Shown: positions 8,005 through 17,620, counted from the stretch's first letter. The stretch: DNA of 64,000 nucleotides from Pseudomonas sp. PDM15 (GCF_014851565.1 NZ_JACVAA010000004.1:558001-622000), one strand, 5' to 3'. The notes: generated by a model not told the origin, from the sequence alone. A program made the numbers and translations.

Positions 8005-9378
8005 TCAACGGATCCCCGAGGCGCGCAGGGCGCTGGGGGTGAACTGCTTGCGGCTGTACTTGACGTCGAACTGGTAGGCGTTCTTCTCTTCGTTGAACAG
8101 CGCGCCGACGGCGTAGCGACCGGACAGCACGTCGTAGTGGGTCTCGGCGCTGAACTGCGGTACCTGCTGGTCGTAGAAGAACGTGCCGTGGCCTTCGGAT
8201 ACGCGCCACAGCTGGCCGCGGCCATCGTAGGCATCGGCCTCGGCGGCCTGCCAGCTGTCCTCGTCGAGGAAGATGTCGCGCCGCGAGTAGACGTGGCGCT
8301 GGCCTGGCTTGAGGGTGGCGGTGAGGTGCCACACGCGGTGCAGCTCGTAGCGGGTGTGCTCGGGGTTGAGGTGGCCGGGCTTGATGATGTCGGTGTACTT
8401 CAGCGTGGGCGAGCTCAGCTTGTAGCTGTTGTAGGGGATGTACATCTCCTTCTTGCCTACCAGCTTCCAGTCGAAGCGGTCCGGCGCGCCGTTGAACATG
8501 TCGAAGTCGTCCATGGTGCGCATGCCTTCGGCACCCGGACTGTCGTAGGCGATCTGCGGGGCGCGGCGCACTCGGCGCTGACCGGCGTTGTACTGCCAGG
8601 CCATGCGCGGTTCCTTGACCTGGTTGATGGTCTCATGGACCAGCAGCACGCCGCCGGCCAGGCGCGCGGGGGCGAGGAACTCCTCGCGGTAGAGGTAGAG
8701 CACGTTGGCCATATCCTGCGCGGCGTAGTCGCTGAGGCCCACCGGGTAGGCCAGCTGCTGCTTGATCAGGCTCGGGGTGAAGGCGCCGTTGGCCTGCGGC
8801 GAGGCCTGCACCACCATGCGCTGGAAGGCCAGGCCCCGGTACCGGCCGATGTGGTTCCAGATCACTTCCAGGCCGTTCTGCGGGATGGCGAACGGCAGGC
8901 CGCCGCTGCGGTAGTTGTGCAGGCCGTTGCCGCCTTCGGCGAGCTGGGTGTCGGCGGCGTTCAGGCGGCTGGTGTCCAGGTAGGCCTTGGGCATGGTCAC
9001 CGAGCGACGGGTCGGGTAGACCGGGATGCGGTAGGTCTGCGGGTAGCGCTTGAACAGGGCGAGCTGGCCGGGGGTCAGCTTGTCCTGGTACTGCCCGGCG
9101 TTCTGCGCGGTGATGGTGAACAGCGGCTGGTCGGCGGCGAACGGGTCGCTGAGGAAACCGGCGGCATCGCGGCTGCCGGCGTCCTTGGCCAGGCCACCGG
9201 TCCAGGCCGGGATGCTGCCGTCGGCGTTGCCGGCGCGCTCGGCGCCGATCGGGGTCAGGTCCTTGTCCAGGCGGGCGATCTGCTCGGCCGGCACGCCGGC
9301 CAGGGCCTGGCCGGCGAGCAGGCCGAGGCTCAGGCCGCCGGCGCGCAGGAGTTGGGTGTGGAGAGTGGAAAGCTTCAT
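8005..9378 (-). CDS. DUF1329 family outer-membrane-associated protein
   Basis: The 457-residue exported protein has a signal peptide of about 27 residues ending in GQALAG. The DUF1329 fold is related to the lipoprotein carrier LolB, and members are usually encoded beside DUF1302 beta-barrel proteins, as here. The gap to the DUF1302 gene is only 11 bases, so the two form an operon. The pair is thought to take part in movement of hydrophobic compounds across the envelope, often with RND (MMPL) transporters; no RND gene is present in this window. The exact substrate is unknown. Confidence 0.82.
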   Translation of the reverse strand: MKLSTLHTQLLRAGGLSLGLLAGQALAGVPAEQIARLDKDLTPIGAERAGNADGSIPAWTGGLAKDAGSRDAAGFLSDPFAADQPLFTITAQNAGQYQDKLTPGQLALFKRYPQTYRIPVYPTRRSVTMPKAYLDTSRLNAADTQLAEGGNGLHNYRSGGLPFAIPQNGLEVIWNHIGRYRGLAFQRMVVQASPQANGAFTPSLIKQQLAYPVGLSDYAAQDMANVLYLYREEFLAPARLAGGVLLVHETINQVKEPRMAWQYNAGQRRVRRAPQIAYDSPGAEGMRTMDDFDMFNGAPDRFDWKLVGKKEMYIPYNSYKLSSPTLKYTDIIKPGHLNPEHTRYELHRVWHLTATLKPGQRHVYSRRDIFLDEDSWQAAEADAYDGRGQLWRVSEGHGTFFYDQQVPQFSAETHYDVLSGRYAVGALFNEEKNAYQFDVKYSRKQFTPSALRASGIR

Positions 9379-9389
9379 GTGCTCAGACC

Positions 9390-11204
9390 TCAGAAACTCA
9401 TGCCGACGCTGAAGGCGAGGAAGTCGCGGTCGGTGTTGGTGTTGAAGTCGCCGCCGAAGTAGTTGGTGTAACTCAGGCTGGCGGTGTAGGTGGACAGGTA
9501 GTCGGCATCCAGGCCGAGGCTCACCGACTTGTTGCCTTCGGTGAAGGTCGGGCCGTAGCCCTCGACGTCATGGGCGAAGGCCAGGTTGGGCTTGAGGTTG
9601 ACCCCGGCGAGGGCGTCGTTGAACTCCAGCTGGGTGCGCAGGCGGTAGCCCCAGGAGTTCTGGGTGTAGAAGCCCTTGCTGGTGCACTGGTCCGGATTGG
9701 CCGTGTTGAGCAGCGCGCTGCACAGGCCGTTGCCGGTCATGCCCAGCGCCGCGGCGTTGCCCGGCAGTACACCGTTGCCGAACACGCTGCTGCGGCCGAA
9801 GCGCAGGTCGGAGCCGTCACTGGAGCCGAGGTCGCCGATATGGCTGTAGCCGACTTCGCCGATCAGGGTCAGGCGGTCGCCGCCGAGTACCTGGTCGAAG
9901 GTGTGCACGGCGCTGACCTGGGCCTGGCTGAAGGGCATGCGCTTGTAGCCCTGCACCAGGCTGCCGAACTCGGTATCGGCCCAGCCGCTGTCGAAGATCG
10001 CCAGACCATCGATGCCCAGCATGCTGACCAGGCCGCCGACGCTGGCGGCGGTGGACACGTCGGTGCCGTTGAGCGACAGCGGCATGTTCGGCCGGTAGCT
10101 GATCTCGCCCGACAGCGCGGTGCCGTCCGGGGTGGTGGTGGCGAAGCTGATGCCGTACAGGCGGATGTCTTCGGGGTATTCCAGGTAGTAGCTGGCACTG
10201 GCCGGGCCGGGCGCGCCGGTGACGGCGCTGAGGCTGGCGCGGCCCACCGTCCACATGCTCTCCGGGGTGCGGCTGTGGTAATTCATGGCGTAGAAGCCGA
10301 ACTCGGTGTCGTTCAGCTCCGGCACCAGCCAGCGCAGGGCCACGCCGAACTGGCCGCTGTCGCGGGCCTCGCGGTCGTCGCCGCGCGGCACCCAGCCATA
10401 CACCGACGGATCGCGGTCATAGTCGCTGCCGAAGGTGGTCATGCCGTTGTCGCAACCCTTGGCCGCGGTGTCGGTGCTGAAGAAGGTGCCGCAGTTGTCG
10501 AGGACGGTCTTCTCCCACTCGATCTGGTAGAAAGCCTCGGCGGACAGGTTTTCGGTCAGGCCCTGGGTGACATACAGCATGTTCACCGGGATCAGGCCTT
10601 CCTTGATCTCCGAGCCGGGACGGCGCAGGGAAGCGACGTCGGCCGGGTTGATGGCGTTGATGCTGTTGCCGATGAAGGTGCTCTCGCCCCAGCTCACCAC
10701 CTGCTTGCCGGCGCGCACGCTGCCGGGCAGATCGCCGATCAGGTAGTTGTGGTAGACGAAGGCGTCCAGCAGTTCGAAGCCGGAGGACTGGGCGGCGTTG
10801 TCGCGGCCGCTGTCATCGATGTCGTAGAGCAGGCGGTGCTCGTCCTTCAGCTCGAAGTCGTACCAGTATTTGCCGCGCAGGAACACGCCGCTCTCGCCGT
10901 AGCTCAGTTGCAGGTCGTGTACGCCCTTGAAGATCTTCGAGAAGGTCTCGCCCTTCTTGAAGTTCAGCCGGCCATCGTCGCTGGTGCGGGTGGAGGCGCT
11001 GCCGCCATTGGCCTTGCCGATGAACTTGGCGTCGGCATCGTCCAGCGCCCAGCTGGCGCCGATGGACAGGGAGGAGTCGAGCCGCCCTTCGATTTCCCCG
11101 ATGTTGAAGCTGGCGGCCTGGGCCGGTAGCGCAGTTGCCAGTGCTACGGCCAGGGCCAGGGCGTGGGGATACATGGCCCCCGCGCCTGTTGTTGTTCTTC
11201 TCAT
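9390..11204 (-). CDS. DUF1302 family outer-membrane beta-barrel protein
   Basis: The 604-residue protein has a signal peptide (residues 1 to about 31, ending in LPAQA) and many alternating aromatic strands. It ends in a C-terminal Phe (FSVGMSF), a classic outer-membrane barrel insertion signal. The start at 11204 is chosen because AGGAG lies six bases upstream; longer in-frame extensions add low-complexity sequence without a better signal. It is the first gene of the operon with the DUF1329 protein. The likely role is an outer-membrane channel or sink for a hydrophobic substrate. Confidence 0.82.
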   Translation of the reverse strand: MRRTTTGAGAMYPHALALAVALATALPAQAASFNIGEIEGRLDSSLSIGASWALDDADAKFIGKANGGSASTRTSDDGRLNFKKGETFSKIFKGVHDLQLSYGESGVFLRGKYWYDFELKDEHRLLYDIDDSGRDNAAQSSGFELLDAFVYHNYLIGDLPGSVRAGKQVVSWGESTFIGNSINAINPADVASLRRPGSEIKEGLIPVNMLYVTQGLTENLSAEAFYQIEWEKTVLDNCGTFFSTDTAAKGCDNGMTTFGSDYDRDPSVYGWVPRGDDREARDSGQFGVALRWLVPELNDTEFGFYAMNYHSRTPESMWTVGRASLSAVTGAPGPASASYYLEYPEDIRLYGISFATTTPDGTALSGEISYRPNMPLSLNGTDVSTAASVGGLVSMLGIDGLAIFDSGWADTEFGSLVQGYKRMPFSQAQVSAVHTFDQVLGGDRLTLIGEVGYSHIGDLGSSDGSDLRFGRSSVFGNGVLPGNAAALGMTGNGLCSALLNTANPDQCTSKGFYTQNSWGYRLRTQLEFNDALAGVNLKPNLAFAHDVEGYGPTFTEGNKSVSLGLDADYLSTYTASLSYTNYFGGDFNTNTDRDFLAFSVGMSF

Positions 11205-11490
11205 GTGGCTCTCCTGCTGATCAAAGAAGGCCTGCGGCAACGCCGCGCGGCGCATCGCTTCTTTGCAGCCTGATGACAGGTGCCGGGGCATCCTAGGTAA
11301 GCCCGGCGCCCCTGACTTCTGAATAATCCTTATGCCCATAGCCAAAGGTGAGGTCGGCGCGCCCGCCATCGCGGCGGGTCTCCAGGCAAAGGCCCGCGAG
11401 GCGCATGGTTGCTGGCCCAGTGCGCGGGTGGTGCGCATAACCCGGGGTTATCCCGATAAGCAGCCCTGCGCCGCTGCCCTGTTAGCGGGC
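11205..11490. other. Intergenic region upstream of the DUF1302 gene
   Basis: A region of roughly 290 bases between the DUF1302 start and the glcB terminator. It must contain the promoter of the DUF1302-DUF1329 operon. No convincing -35/-10 pair or operator palindrome was recognised. No small gene with a good ribosome-binding site was seen. Confidence 0.5.
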
Positions 11491-11521
11491 ATAAAAAAAC
11501 CGCCCCGGAGGGCGGTTCTTT
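11491..11521 (-). terminator. Rho-independent terminator of glcB
   Basis: Read on the minus strand, the hairpin AACCGCCCTCCGGGGCGGTT runs into seven T. It lies 16 bases after the glcB stop codon. Confidence 0.85.
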
Positions 11522-11536
11522 CACTGCTGCTGAGAA

Positions 11537-13714
11537 TTACAGGCCGTTGGCGGCCTTGAACTCGCGGCGGCGGCGGTGCAGGACCGGCTCGGTGTAGCCG
11601 TTCGGCTGCTTGGTGCCTTCGACCACCAGCTCCAGGGCAGCCTGGAAGGCGATGTTGCTGTCGAAGTTCGGCGCCAGCGGACGGTACAGCGGGTCGGCGG
11701 CGTTCTGGCGGTCAACCACCGGCGCCATGCGCTTGAGGCTGGCGACCACCTGCTCTTCGGTGACGATGCCGTGGCGCAGCCAGTTGGCCAGCAGCTGGCT
11801 GGAGATACGCAGGGTGGCGCGGTCTTCCATCAGGCCGACGTCGTTGATGTCCGGCACCTTGGAGCAGCCGACGCCCTGGTCGATCCAGCGCACCACGTAA
11901 CCGAGGATGCCCTGGGAGTTGTTGTCCAGTTCGTTCTGGATTTCCTCGGCCGACCAGTTGGTGTCCTTGGCCAGCGGGATGCTCAGGATGTCGTCGATGG
12001 AGGCGCGCTCGCGCTTGGCCAGTTCGGCCTGGCGGGCGAACACGTCGACCTTGTGGTAGTGCAGGGCGTGCAGCGCGGCGGCGGTCGGCGACGGTACCCA
12101 GGCGGTGTTGGCACCGGCCAGCGGGTGGGCGATCTTCTGCTCGAGCATGCCGGCCATCAGGTCGGGCATGGCCCACATGCCTTTGCCGATCTGGGCGCGA
12201 CCCTGCAGGCCGGTGGCCAGGCCGATGTCGACGTTCCAGTTCTCGTAGGCGCTGATCCACTTCTCGGCTTTCATGGCGGCCTTGCGCACTACGGCGCCGG
12301 CTTCCATGGAGGTGTGGATTTCATCACCGGTACGGTCGAGGAAGCCGGTGTTGATAAATACCACGCGCTCCGAAGCCGCTTTGATACAGGCTTTCAGGTT
12401 GACGGTGGTGCGGCGCTCTTCGTCCATGATGCCGACTTTCAGGGTGTTGCGCGGCAGGCCGAGCACGTCTTCGACGCGGCTGAAGATTTCGCCGGTGAAG
12501 GCGACTTCTTCCGGGCCGTGCATCTTCGGCTTCACGATGTAGACCGAACCGGTGCGGGTGTTCTTGCGGCTGGTGTTGCCATTCAGGTTGTGGATGGCGA
12601 TCAGGCTGGTGAACAGACCGTCCTGGATGCCTTCCGGAATTTCGTTGCCCTGGGCATCGAGGATCGCCGGGTTGGTCATCAGGTGGCCGACGTTACGCAC
12701 GAACAGCAGGCTGCGGCCGTGCAGGGTCAGCTCGGAGCCGTCGGCCTTGGTGTAGACGCGGTCCGGGTTCATGGTACGGGTGAAGGTAGTGCCGCCCTTG
12801 CTGACCTCTTCGGCCAGGTCGCCCTTCATCAGGCCGAGCCAGTTGCGGTAGACGATGACCTTGTCATCGGCATCGACGGCGGCGACCGAGTCTTCGCAGT
12901 CCATGATGGTGGTCAGGGCGGCTTCCATCAGCACGTCCTTGACGCCGGCGGCATCGGTCTGGCCGATCGGGCTGGAAGCGTCGATCTGGATCTCGAAGTG
13001 CAGGCCGTTGTGCTTGAGCAGCACGGCGATCGGCGCGGCGGCGTCGCCCTGGAAGGCGATGAACTGGGCGGCGTTCTTCAGGCTGGCTTCGCTGCCGTTC
13101 TTCAGGGCCACAGCCAGTTGGCCGTTCTTCACCACGTAGGCGGTGGCGTCGACGTGGGAAGCGCCTTCCAGCGGGGCGGCTTCGTCGAGGAAGGCGCGGG
13201 CGAAGGCGATGACCTTGTCACCACGGACCTTGTTGTAGCCCTTGCCTTTCTCGGCGCCACCTTCTTCGCTGATCGCGTCGGTGCCGTACAGGGCGTCGTA
13301 CAGCGAACCCCAGCGGGCGTTGGAGGCGTTCAGGGCGAAGCGCGCGTTCATCACTGGCACGACCAGCTGCGGGCCGGCCAGGCGGGCGATTTCTTCGTCG
13401 ACGTTCTGGGTGGTGGCCTGGAAGTCGGCCGGTTCCGGCAGCAGGTAGCCGATTTCCTGGAGGAAGGCCTTGTACGCGGCGGCGTCATGCGCCTGACCTT
13501 TACGAGCCTGGTGCCAGGCGTCGATCTTGGCCTGGAACTCGTCACGTTTGGCCAGCAGAGCGCGGTTCTTCGGAGCCAGATCGTTGATCACGGCTTCGGC
13601 GCCGGCCCAGAACTTGTCGGCAGCGATGCCGGTGCCGGGGATGGCTTCGTTGTTGATGAAGTCGTAAAGGGCCTTGGCGACCTGCAGACCACCTACTTGA
13701 ACGCGCTCAGTCAT
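11537..13714 (-). CDS. glcB: Malate synthase G
   Basis: The 725-residue protein matches the usual length of malate synthase G, the monomeric glyoxylate-cycle enzyme that condenses glyoxylate with acetyl-CoA to malate in the cytoplasm. The N-terminus [19 protein letters not shown] is characteristic of Pseudomonas GlcB. Core segments such as [28 protein letters not shown] and [14 protein letters not shown] are all present. ATG 13714 is chosen over one four codons upstream because it gives the conserved N-terminus. The gene is transcribed alone, away from the acetyltransferase gene, and ends at a strong terminator. It is needed for growth on C2 compounds and fatty acids, matching the acyl-CoA dehydrogenases further along. 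Confidence 0.97.
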   Translation of the reverse strand: MTERVQVGGLQVAKALYDFINNEAIPGTGIAADKFWAGAEAVINDLAPKNRALLAKRDEFQAKIDAWHQARKGQAHDAAAYKAFLQEIGYLLPEPADFQATTQNVDEEIARLAGPQLVVPVMNARFALNASNARWGSLYDALYGTDAISEEGGAEKGKGYNKVRGDKVIAFARAFLDEAAPLEGASHVDATAYVVKNGQLAVALKNGSEASLKNAAQFIAFQGDAAAPIAVLLKHNGLHFEIQIDASSPIGQTDAAGVKDVLMEAALTTIMDCEDSVAAVDADDKVIVYRNWLGLMKGDLAEEVSKGGTTFTRTMNPDRVYTKADGSELTLHGRSLLFVRNVGHLMTNPAILDAQGNEIPEGIQDGLFTSLIAIHNLNGNTSRKNTRTGSVYIVKPKMHGPEEVAFTGEIFSRVEDVLGLPRNTLKVGIMDEERRTTVNLKACIKAASERVVFINTGFLDRTGDEIHTSMEAGAVVRKAAMKAEKWISAYENWNVDIGLATGLQGRAQIGKGMWAMPDLMAGMLEQKIAHPLAGANTAWVPSPTAAALHALHYHKVDVFARQAELAKRERASIDDILSIPLAKDTNWSAEEIQNELDNNSQGILGYVVRWIDQGVGCSKVPDINDVGLMEDRATLRISSQLLANWLRHGIVTEEQVVASLKRMAPVVDRQNAADPLYRPLAPNFDSNIAFQAALELVVEGTKQPNGYTEPVLHRRRREFKAANGL

Positions 13715-13879
13715 TGCTTGCCTCACTTGATGCTAGACAGGGCCGGAAGGCCATGTAGTAAGAGTCGGCGGATACTACATGACTCATTCGGAAAAATCAG
13801 TCACAAACTGTGCCCGTCTGCCGGGCGGCGGCGCAGGCGCTGGCTATACTGCGGGCACTTTTTCGCCTGTGGAGTTGCC

Positions 13880-14347
13880 ATGCCGGTCAGCCGCGTTCTT
13901 CCTGCCGATTTACCCACCGTTCTGCCCGAGCTGGTCGAGCTTTTTGCCGGCTATCTGGACTTCTACCGGGTGCCGCGCCCGATTGGCGAAATCGAGGCCT
14001 TTCTCGCCGCGCGCCTGGCCGCCAGCGAGTCGGTCGTGTTGCTGGCGCGCGACGCTGCCGGCACGGCGCTGGGCTTCGTCCAGCTGTACCCGTTCTTCGC
14101 CTCGCTGCAGCTGAAGCCGGCTTTCCTGCTCAGCGATCTGTACGTCAGCCCGGCCGGGCGCCGCCAGGGCCTGGCCGAGACGCTGATGAATGCCGCTCGC
14201 GCCCATGCCGAGCAGAGCGGCGCCTGCGGCCTGCAGCTGGAGACGGCGAAGGACAATTTCGCCGGCCAGGCACTCTACGAAAAGCTTGGCTATGTGCGCG
14301 ATGAGGTGTTCTATACCTACTGGCTCGGCCTCAACGCCCCGGCCTGA
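13880..14347 (+). CDS. GNAT family N-acetyltransferase
   Basis: The 155-residue protein has the GNAT core: a central FLLSDLYVSPAGRRQGLAETLM segment holding the acetyl-CoA pyrophosphate loop (R/Q-x-x-G-x-A type) and a C-terminal YEKLGYVRDEVFYTYWL motif. It is cytoplasmic; the acceptor substrate is unknown. ATG 13880 follows GTGGAG at a suitable distance. It lies divergent to glcB and 21 bases upstream of gcvR, an order I also recall from other Pseudomonas chromosomes. Confidence 0.85.
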   Translation: MPVSRVLPADLPTVLPELVELFAGYLDFYRVPRPIGEIEAFLAARLAASESVVLLARDAAGTALGFVQLYPFFASLQLKPAFLLSDLYVSPAGRRQGLAETLMNAARAHAEQSGACGLQLETAKDNFAGQALYEKLGYVRDEVFYTYWLGLNAPA

Positions 14348-14368
14348 AACCTGAACGAGGAGTCGCAC

Positions 14369-14890
14369 GTGGATCATCTGGTACTCACCGTCATCGCCCC
14401 GGACCAACCGGGCCTGGTCGAACGCATCGCCCAGTGCATCGCCGCCCACGGCGGCAACTGGCTGGAGAGCCGCATGTCGCGCATGGCCGGGCAGTTCGCC
14501 GGCATCCTGCGCGTGGCTGTACCCGCCGAAGGCTATGACGAGCTGGTGGACGGCCTGCAAGGCCTCAATGCCCATGGCATTCGCGTGCTGGTGGCGGAGA
14601 GCGGCATCGAACCGTCCTGCACCTGGAAGCCGATCCACCTGGACCTGGTCGGGAACGACCGCCCCGGCATCGTCCGCGATATCACCCGTCTGCTGGCCGA
14701 GCACGGTGTCAACGTGGAGAGCCTGACCACCGAGGTGGCGCCGGCACCGATGAGCAGCGAGCCGCTGTTTCACGCCGACGCGGTGCTGGCCGTGCCGCTG
14801 ACCCTGTCGCTGGACCTGCTGCGCGACAAGCTGGAAAGCCTGGCCGACGACATGATGGTGGAGCTGAACCTGCGCACTGCCGAGGAGTGA
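14369..14890 (+). CDS. Glycine cleavage system transcriptional repressor GcvR-like, two ACT domains
   Basis: The 173-residue protein consists of two ACT domains, about residues 1-80 (LVLTVIAPDQPGLVERIAQ) and 91-170 (IHLDLVGNDRPGIVRDIT). This is the architecture of GcvR, which senses glycine and interacts with GcvA in enterobacteria. The GTG start has GAGGAG eight bases upstream. In Pseudomonas the role of this protein is less certain, so no symbol is given. A terminator follows directly, then a long repeat-rich non-coding region. Confidence 0.8.
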   Translation: MDHLVLTVIAPDQPGLVERIAQCIAAHGGNWLESRMSRMAGQFAGILRVAVPAEGYDELVDGLQGLNAHGIRVLVAESGIEPSCTWKPIHLDLVGNDRPGIVRDITRLLAEHGVNVESLTTEVAPAPMSSEPLFHADAVLAVPLTLSLDLLRDKLESLADDMMVELNLRTAEE

Positions 14891-14913
14891 TCCCCAGTTT
14901 GCGTGGGTGAAGC

Positions 14914-15532
14914 TGTGGATAGTCTGGGGAGCCCCGGCGCACTGCCTAGTGCCCCGGGGCTTTTCTTTGCCTGGTCAAAAAACCTTCATATTCAGTGGCT
15001 TGTGCACAAAGTCCGGGGATGGAGCTGTGGATAGTGCGGGGATCATCTCGTGCAGCTCACGGCTGGCGCGGTCTGCAGGCCGCTGGGCGAATTTCGTCCA
15101 GCCCGGCGTGGCGCGTGGATATCCCCGAAAGCTGTGGATGAAGGTGTGGGCAGCCTGGGGGATGGCCGCTGCACGCCAGGCACTTCGCGGCTTCCCGCGC
15201 TTCGCTCAGAAAACCAGCAGTATCAATGGCTTGTGCACAAAGGCCGGGGATCGTTCTGTGGATAAGGCGGGGATGTAGCGCTGCGCTTCACGGCTGGCGC
15301 GGCTCGCAGCACGCTGGTTGATATTTGTGCAGTGCCTGGTCTTCTGGACGCAGTGGATAACGCGCGCCGCGGCGCTGCGCCGGGCTATCCCCGTTCGCCG
15401 TGGGCAGTCCTGTGGATAGCCTGGGGAGCCAGGGCTGCAGGCCAGGGATGGCGGGGCTTGCAGCCAATCGATCAGGAACTGAGCAGGCCCGCCGAGTTTG
15501 TGCACAAAGCCTGGGGATGGAGTTGTGGAAAA
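14914..15532. promoter_or_regulatory. Cluster of DnaA-box-like 9-mers
   Basis: Ten sequences resembling the DnaA box TTATNCACA occur in about 620 bases. The box is CTATCCACA at 14914, 15026 and 15411, TCATCCACA at 15133, TTATCCACA (perfect) at 15257, TTATCCACT at 15352 and TTTTCCACA at 15524. The first seven all read on the minus strand. TTGTGCACA lies inside the palindrome TTGTGCACAA at 15000, 15231 and 15498. Each is embedded in a longer repeated unit. Function is inferred only from the density of matches; no AT-rich unwinding element is evident. Confidence 0.5.
14930..14968 (+). terminator. Rho-independent terminator after the GcvR-like gene
   Basis: A long hairpin, with arms AGCCCCGG (14930-14937) and CCGGGGCT (14954-14961) plus an inner GCACT/AGTGC stem, is followed by TTTTCTTT. 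Confidence 0.85.
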
Positions 15533-15545
15533 GGTTGGGAATAAC
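14990..15545. repeat. Imperfect tandem repeats with TTGTGCACAA and GGGGAT motifs
   Basis: Three related units begin near 14993, 15224 and 15490, at spacings of 231 and 267 bases. Each opens with a TTGTGCACAAAG block followed by a CYGGGGAT motif and a TGTGGA motif. The first two also share CTCACGGCTGGCGCGG-like sequence and end with CTGGGG and TGTGGAT blocks. Apart from the terminator this is the only content of the 700-base gap between gcvR and rarD. No supported reading frame was seen in it. Confidence 0.65.
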
Positions 15546-15591
15546 CGCCTCAGCCCAGCCGCGCCGCGCTTCTGCGCCGGCTGGCTGTTTT

Positions 15592-16488
15592 CTAGCCAGC
15601 CTGGCCGCGACGACGCATGCCCACCCAGATGTCCAGACTGTAGATGAACAGCGCCGCCCAGATGCACACGAAGGACAGCAGCTTGCTCGACTCCAGCGTT
15701 TCGCCAAACAGCAGCACCGCCTGCAGCAGCACCAGGGTCGGCGCCAGGTACTGCAGGAAGCCCAGGGTGGTGTAGGGCAGGTGGCGCGCGGCGGCGTTGA
15801 AGCACAGCAGCGGCACCAGGGTGATGGGGCCGGCGGCGATCAGCCAGAGCGCCTCGCTGCTGCTCCAGAACGCCGACTGGGTACTCATTGCTGCCGGGTG
15901 TAGCAACAGCCAGCCGAGGGCGAGCGGCAGCAGCAGCCAGGTTTCCACCACCAGGCCGGGCAGGGCGGCAACCGGCGCCTGTTTGCGGATCAGACCGTAG
16001 AAGCCGAAGGTCAGCGCCAGTACCAGCGAAACCCAGGGAATGCTGCCGACCTGCCACACCTGCTGCAGCACGCCCAGCGCCGCTAGCGCCACGGCCACCC
16101 ATTGCAGGCGGCGCAAACGCTCGCCGAGCAGCAGCATGCCCAGCAGCACGTTGATCAGCGGGTTGATGTAGTACCCCAAGCTCGCCTCGAGCATGCGGCC
16201 GTTGTTCACCGCCCACACATACACCAGCCAGTTGCTGGCGATCAGTAGTCCGCTGCCGGTGAGCACCGCCAGCCGCCTGGGGTTGTCGCGCAGCTCGCGC
16301 CACCAGCCGGGGTGTTTCCAAAGCGCCAGCAGCGCCGCGCCGAACAATGCCGACCAGATCGCCCGGTGGGCAATGATCTCCATGGCCGGCACGGCCTGGA
16401 TGGCCTTGAAGTAGAGCGGGAACAGGCCCCAGATCAGATAGGCGGCAATGCCGAGGGCATAGCCGCGGCTGGGGTTGGCGGAAGACAT
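15592..16488 (-). CDS. rarD: RarD-type EamA family permease
   Basis: The 298-residue protein has ten predicted membrane spans in two EamA repeats. The N-terminus GYALGIAAYLIWGLFPLYFKAI is typical of RarD (predicted chloramphenicol-sensitivity permease). The substrate is unproven; the family belongs to the drug/metabolite transporter superfamily. It is transcribed alone on the minus strand, between srkA and the DnaA-box-like repeat region. Confidence 0.85.
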   Translation of the reverse strand: MSSANPSRGYALGIAAYLIWGLFPLYFKAIQAVPAMEIIAHRAIWSALFGAALLALWKHPGWWRELRDNPRRLAVLTGSGLLIASNWLVYVWAVNNGRMLEASLGYYINPLINVLLGMLLLGERLRRLQWVAVALAALGVLQQVWQVGSIPWVSLVLALTFGFYGLIRKQAPVAALPGLVVETWLLLPLALGWLLLHPAAMSTQSAFWSSSEALWLIAAGPITLVPLLCFNAAARHLPYTTLGFLQYLAPTLVLLQAVLLFGETLESSKLLSFVCIWAALFIYSLDIWVGMRRRGQAG

Positions 16489-16645
16489 GGGCGTCCTTGG
16501 TGGATAGGCAGCTAAGTAAGAGGCCTGATTCTAGTGCCCGTCGATGGAGCTTGTCTGTGTGATCAGCTTTGGCGCGCGCTGCCGATTAGAAAATAGCGTA
16601 AGAAAGGCTTTACGGCGGGGGCTGGCTTCGGGCTTCTGCGCGTGA

Positions 16646-17620
16646 TCAGAACAGCCGCAACGGCTCCTCGTCCAGCGCCGCCAGTTGCTCGCGCAGGGCC
16701 AGGATCTGGTCGCCCCAGTAGCGTTCGTTGGCGAACCAGGGGAACGCCAGCGGGAAGGCGGGATCGTCCCAGCGGCGGGCGATCCAGGCGCTGTGGTGCA
16801 TCAGGCGCAGCGCGCGCAGGCCTTCGATCAGTGGCAGTTCGCGGGAGTCGAAGTCGTGGAATTCCTGATAGCCATCGATCAGCTCGGAGAGCTGGCCGAG
16901 GCGCTCCTGGCGGTCGCCGGCCAGCATCATCCACAGGTCCTGTACGGCAGGGCCCATGCGGCAGTCGTCGAGGTCGACGACATGGAAGGCGTCGTCGCGG
17001 TGCAGCAGGTTGCCCGGGTGGCAGTCGCCGTGCAGACGGACCGGGGTGTAGCGCACCCGGCCAAACAATTCGTCCAGGCGCTTGAGCAGGTCGCGGGCTA
17101 CCGACTCGTAGGCGGGCAGCAGGCTGCGCGGGACGAAGTCACCTTCCAGCAAGGTGGCCAGCGAGGCGTGGCCGAAGTTATCCACCGCCAGTGTCTCGCG
17201 GTGGGCGAACGGGCGGCTGGCGCCGACCGCATGCAGGCGGCCGAGCAGCTGGCCGAGGCTATAGAGCTGATCCAGGTTGCCCGGCTCCGGCGCGCGGCCG
17301 CCACGGCGAGGGAACAGGGCGAAGCGGAAGCCGGCGTGCTCGAACAGGCTCTCGCCGTCCTGCTGCAGCGGTGCTACCACCGGCACCTCGCATTCGGCCA
17401 GCTCAAAGCTGAAGCTGTGTTCCTCGCGGATCGCCGCATCGCTCCAGCGGTCGGGGCGGTAGAACTTGGCGATCAGCGGCTGGCTGTCTTCGATGCCTAC
17501 CTGGTAGACGCGGTTTTCGTAGCTGTTCAGCGCCAGCACGCGGGCGTCGCTGAGATGGCCGATGCTCTCCACGGCGTCGAGCACCAGATCAGGTGTAAGG
17601 GTGGCGAAGGGGTGGCTCAT
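16646..17620 (-). CDS. srkA: Stress response serine/threonine kinase SrkA (YihE)
   Basis: The 324-residue protein fits SrkA/YihE, an aminoglycoside-phosphotransferase-fold kinase that protects cells from stress-induced death. Visible motifs are LHGDCHPGNLL (catalytic loop, near residue 200) and VDLDDCRMGP (metal-binding Asp), with LIAKFYRPDRWSD around the ATP-binding lysine. The start at 17620 gives MSHPFATLTPDLVLDAVES, the conserved N-terminus. Length is normal. It follows modB on the same strand with a 45-base gap but is functionally unrelated. Confidence 0.9.
   Translation of the reverse strand: MSHPFATLTPDLVLDAVESIGHLSDARVLALNSYENRVYQVGIEDSQPLIAKFYRPDRWSDAAIREEHSFSFELAECEVPVVAPLQQDGESLFEHAGFRFALFPRRGGRAPEPGNLDQLYSLGQLLGRLHAVGASRPFAHRETLAVDNFGHASLATLLEGDFVPRSLLPAYESVARDLLKRLDELFGRVRYTPVRLHGDCHPGNLLHRDDAFHVVDLDDCRMGPAVQDLWMMLAGDRQERLGQLSELIDGYQEFHDFDSRELPLIEGLRALRLMHHSAWIARRWDDPAFPLAFPWFANERYWGDQILALREQLAALDEEPLRLF

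Noticed and set aside
9570..11129. Plus-strand frame of 519 codons opposite the DUF1302 gene
   Set aside because: Antisense shadow with low-complexity translation; the minus strand shows a signal peptide, barrel pattern and C-terminal Phe.
11576..14347. A plus-strand frame of 923 codons covering most of glcB in antisense
   Set aside because: It is an antisense shadow of malate synthase G caused by high GC content, with Val/Gly/Ala/His-rich low-complexity translation. Only its last 155 codons (from 13880) are a real gene.
14890..15591. Possible chromosomal origin oriC or a small RNA gene
   Set aside because: DnaA-box-like sites are dense, but there is no dnaA/dnaN/rpmH, no AT-rich unwinding region, and no promoter/terminator pair defining an RNA. 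Kept only as a DnaA-box cluster.
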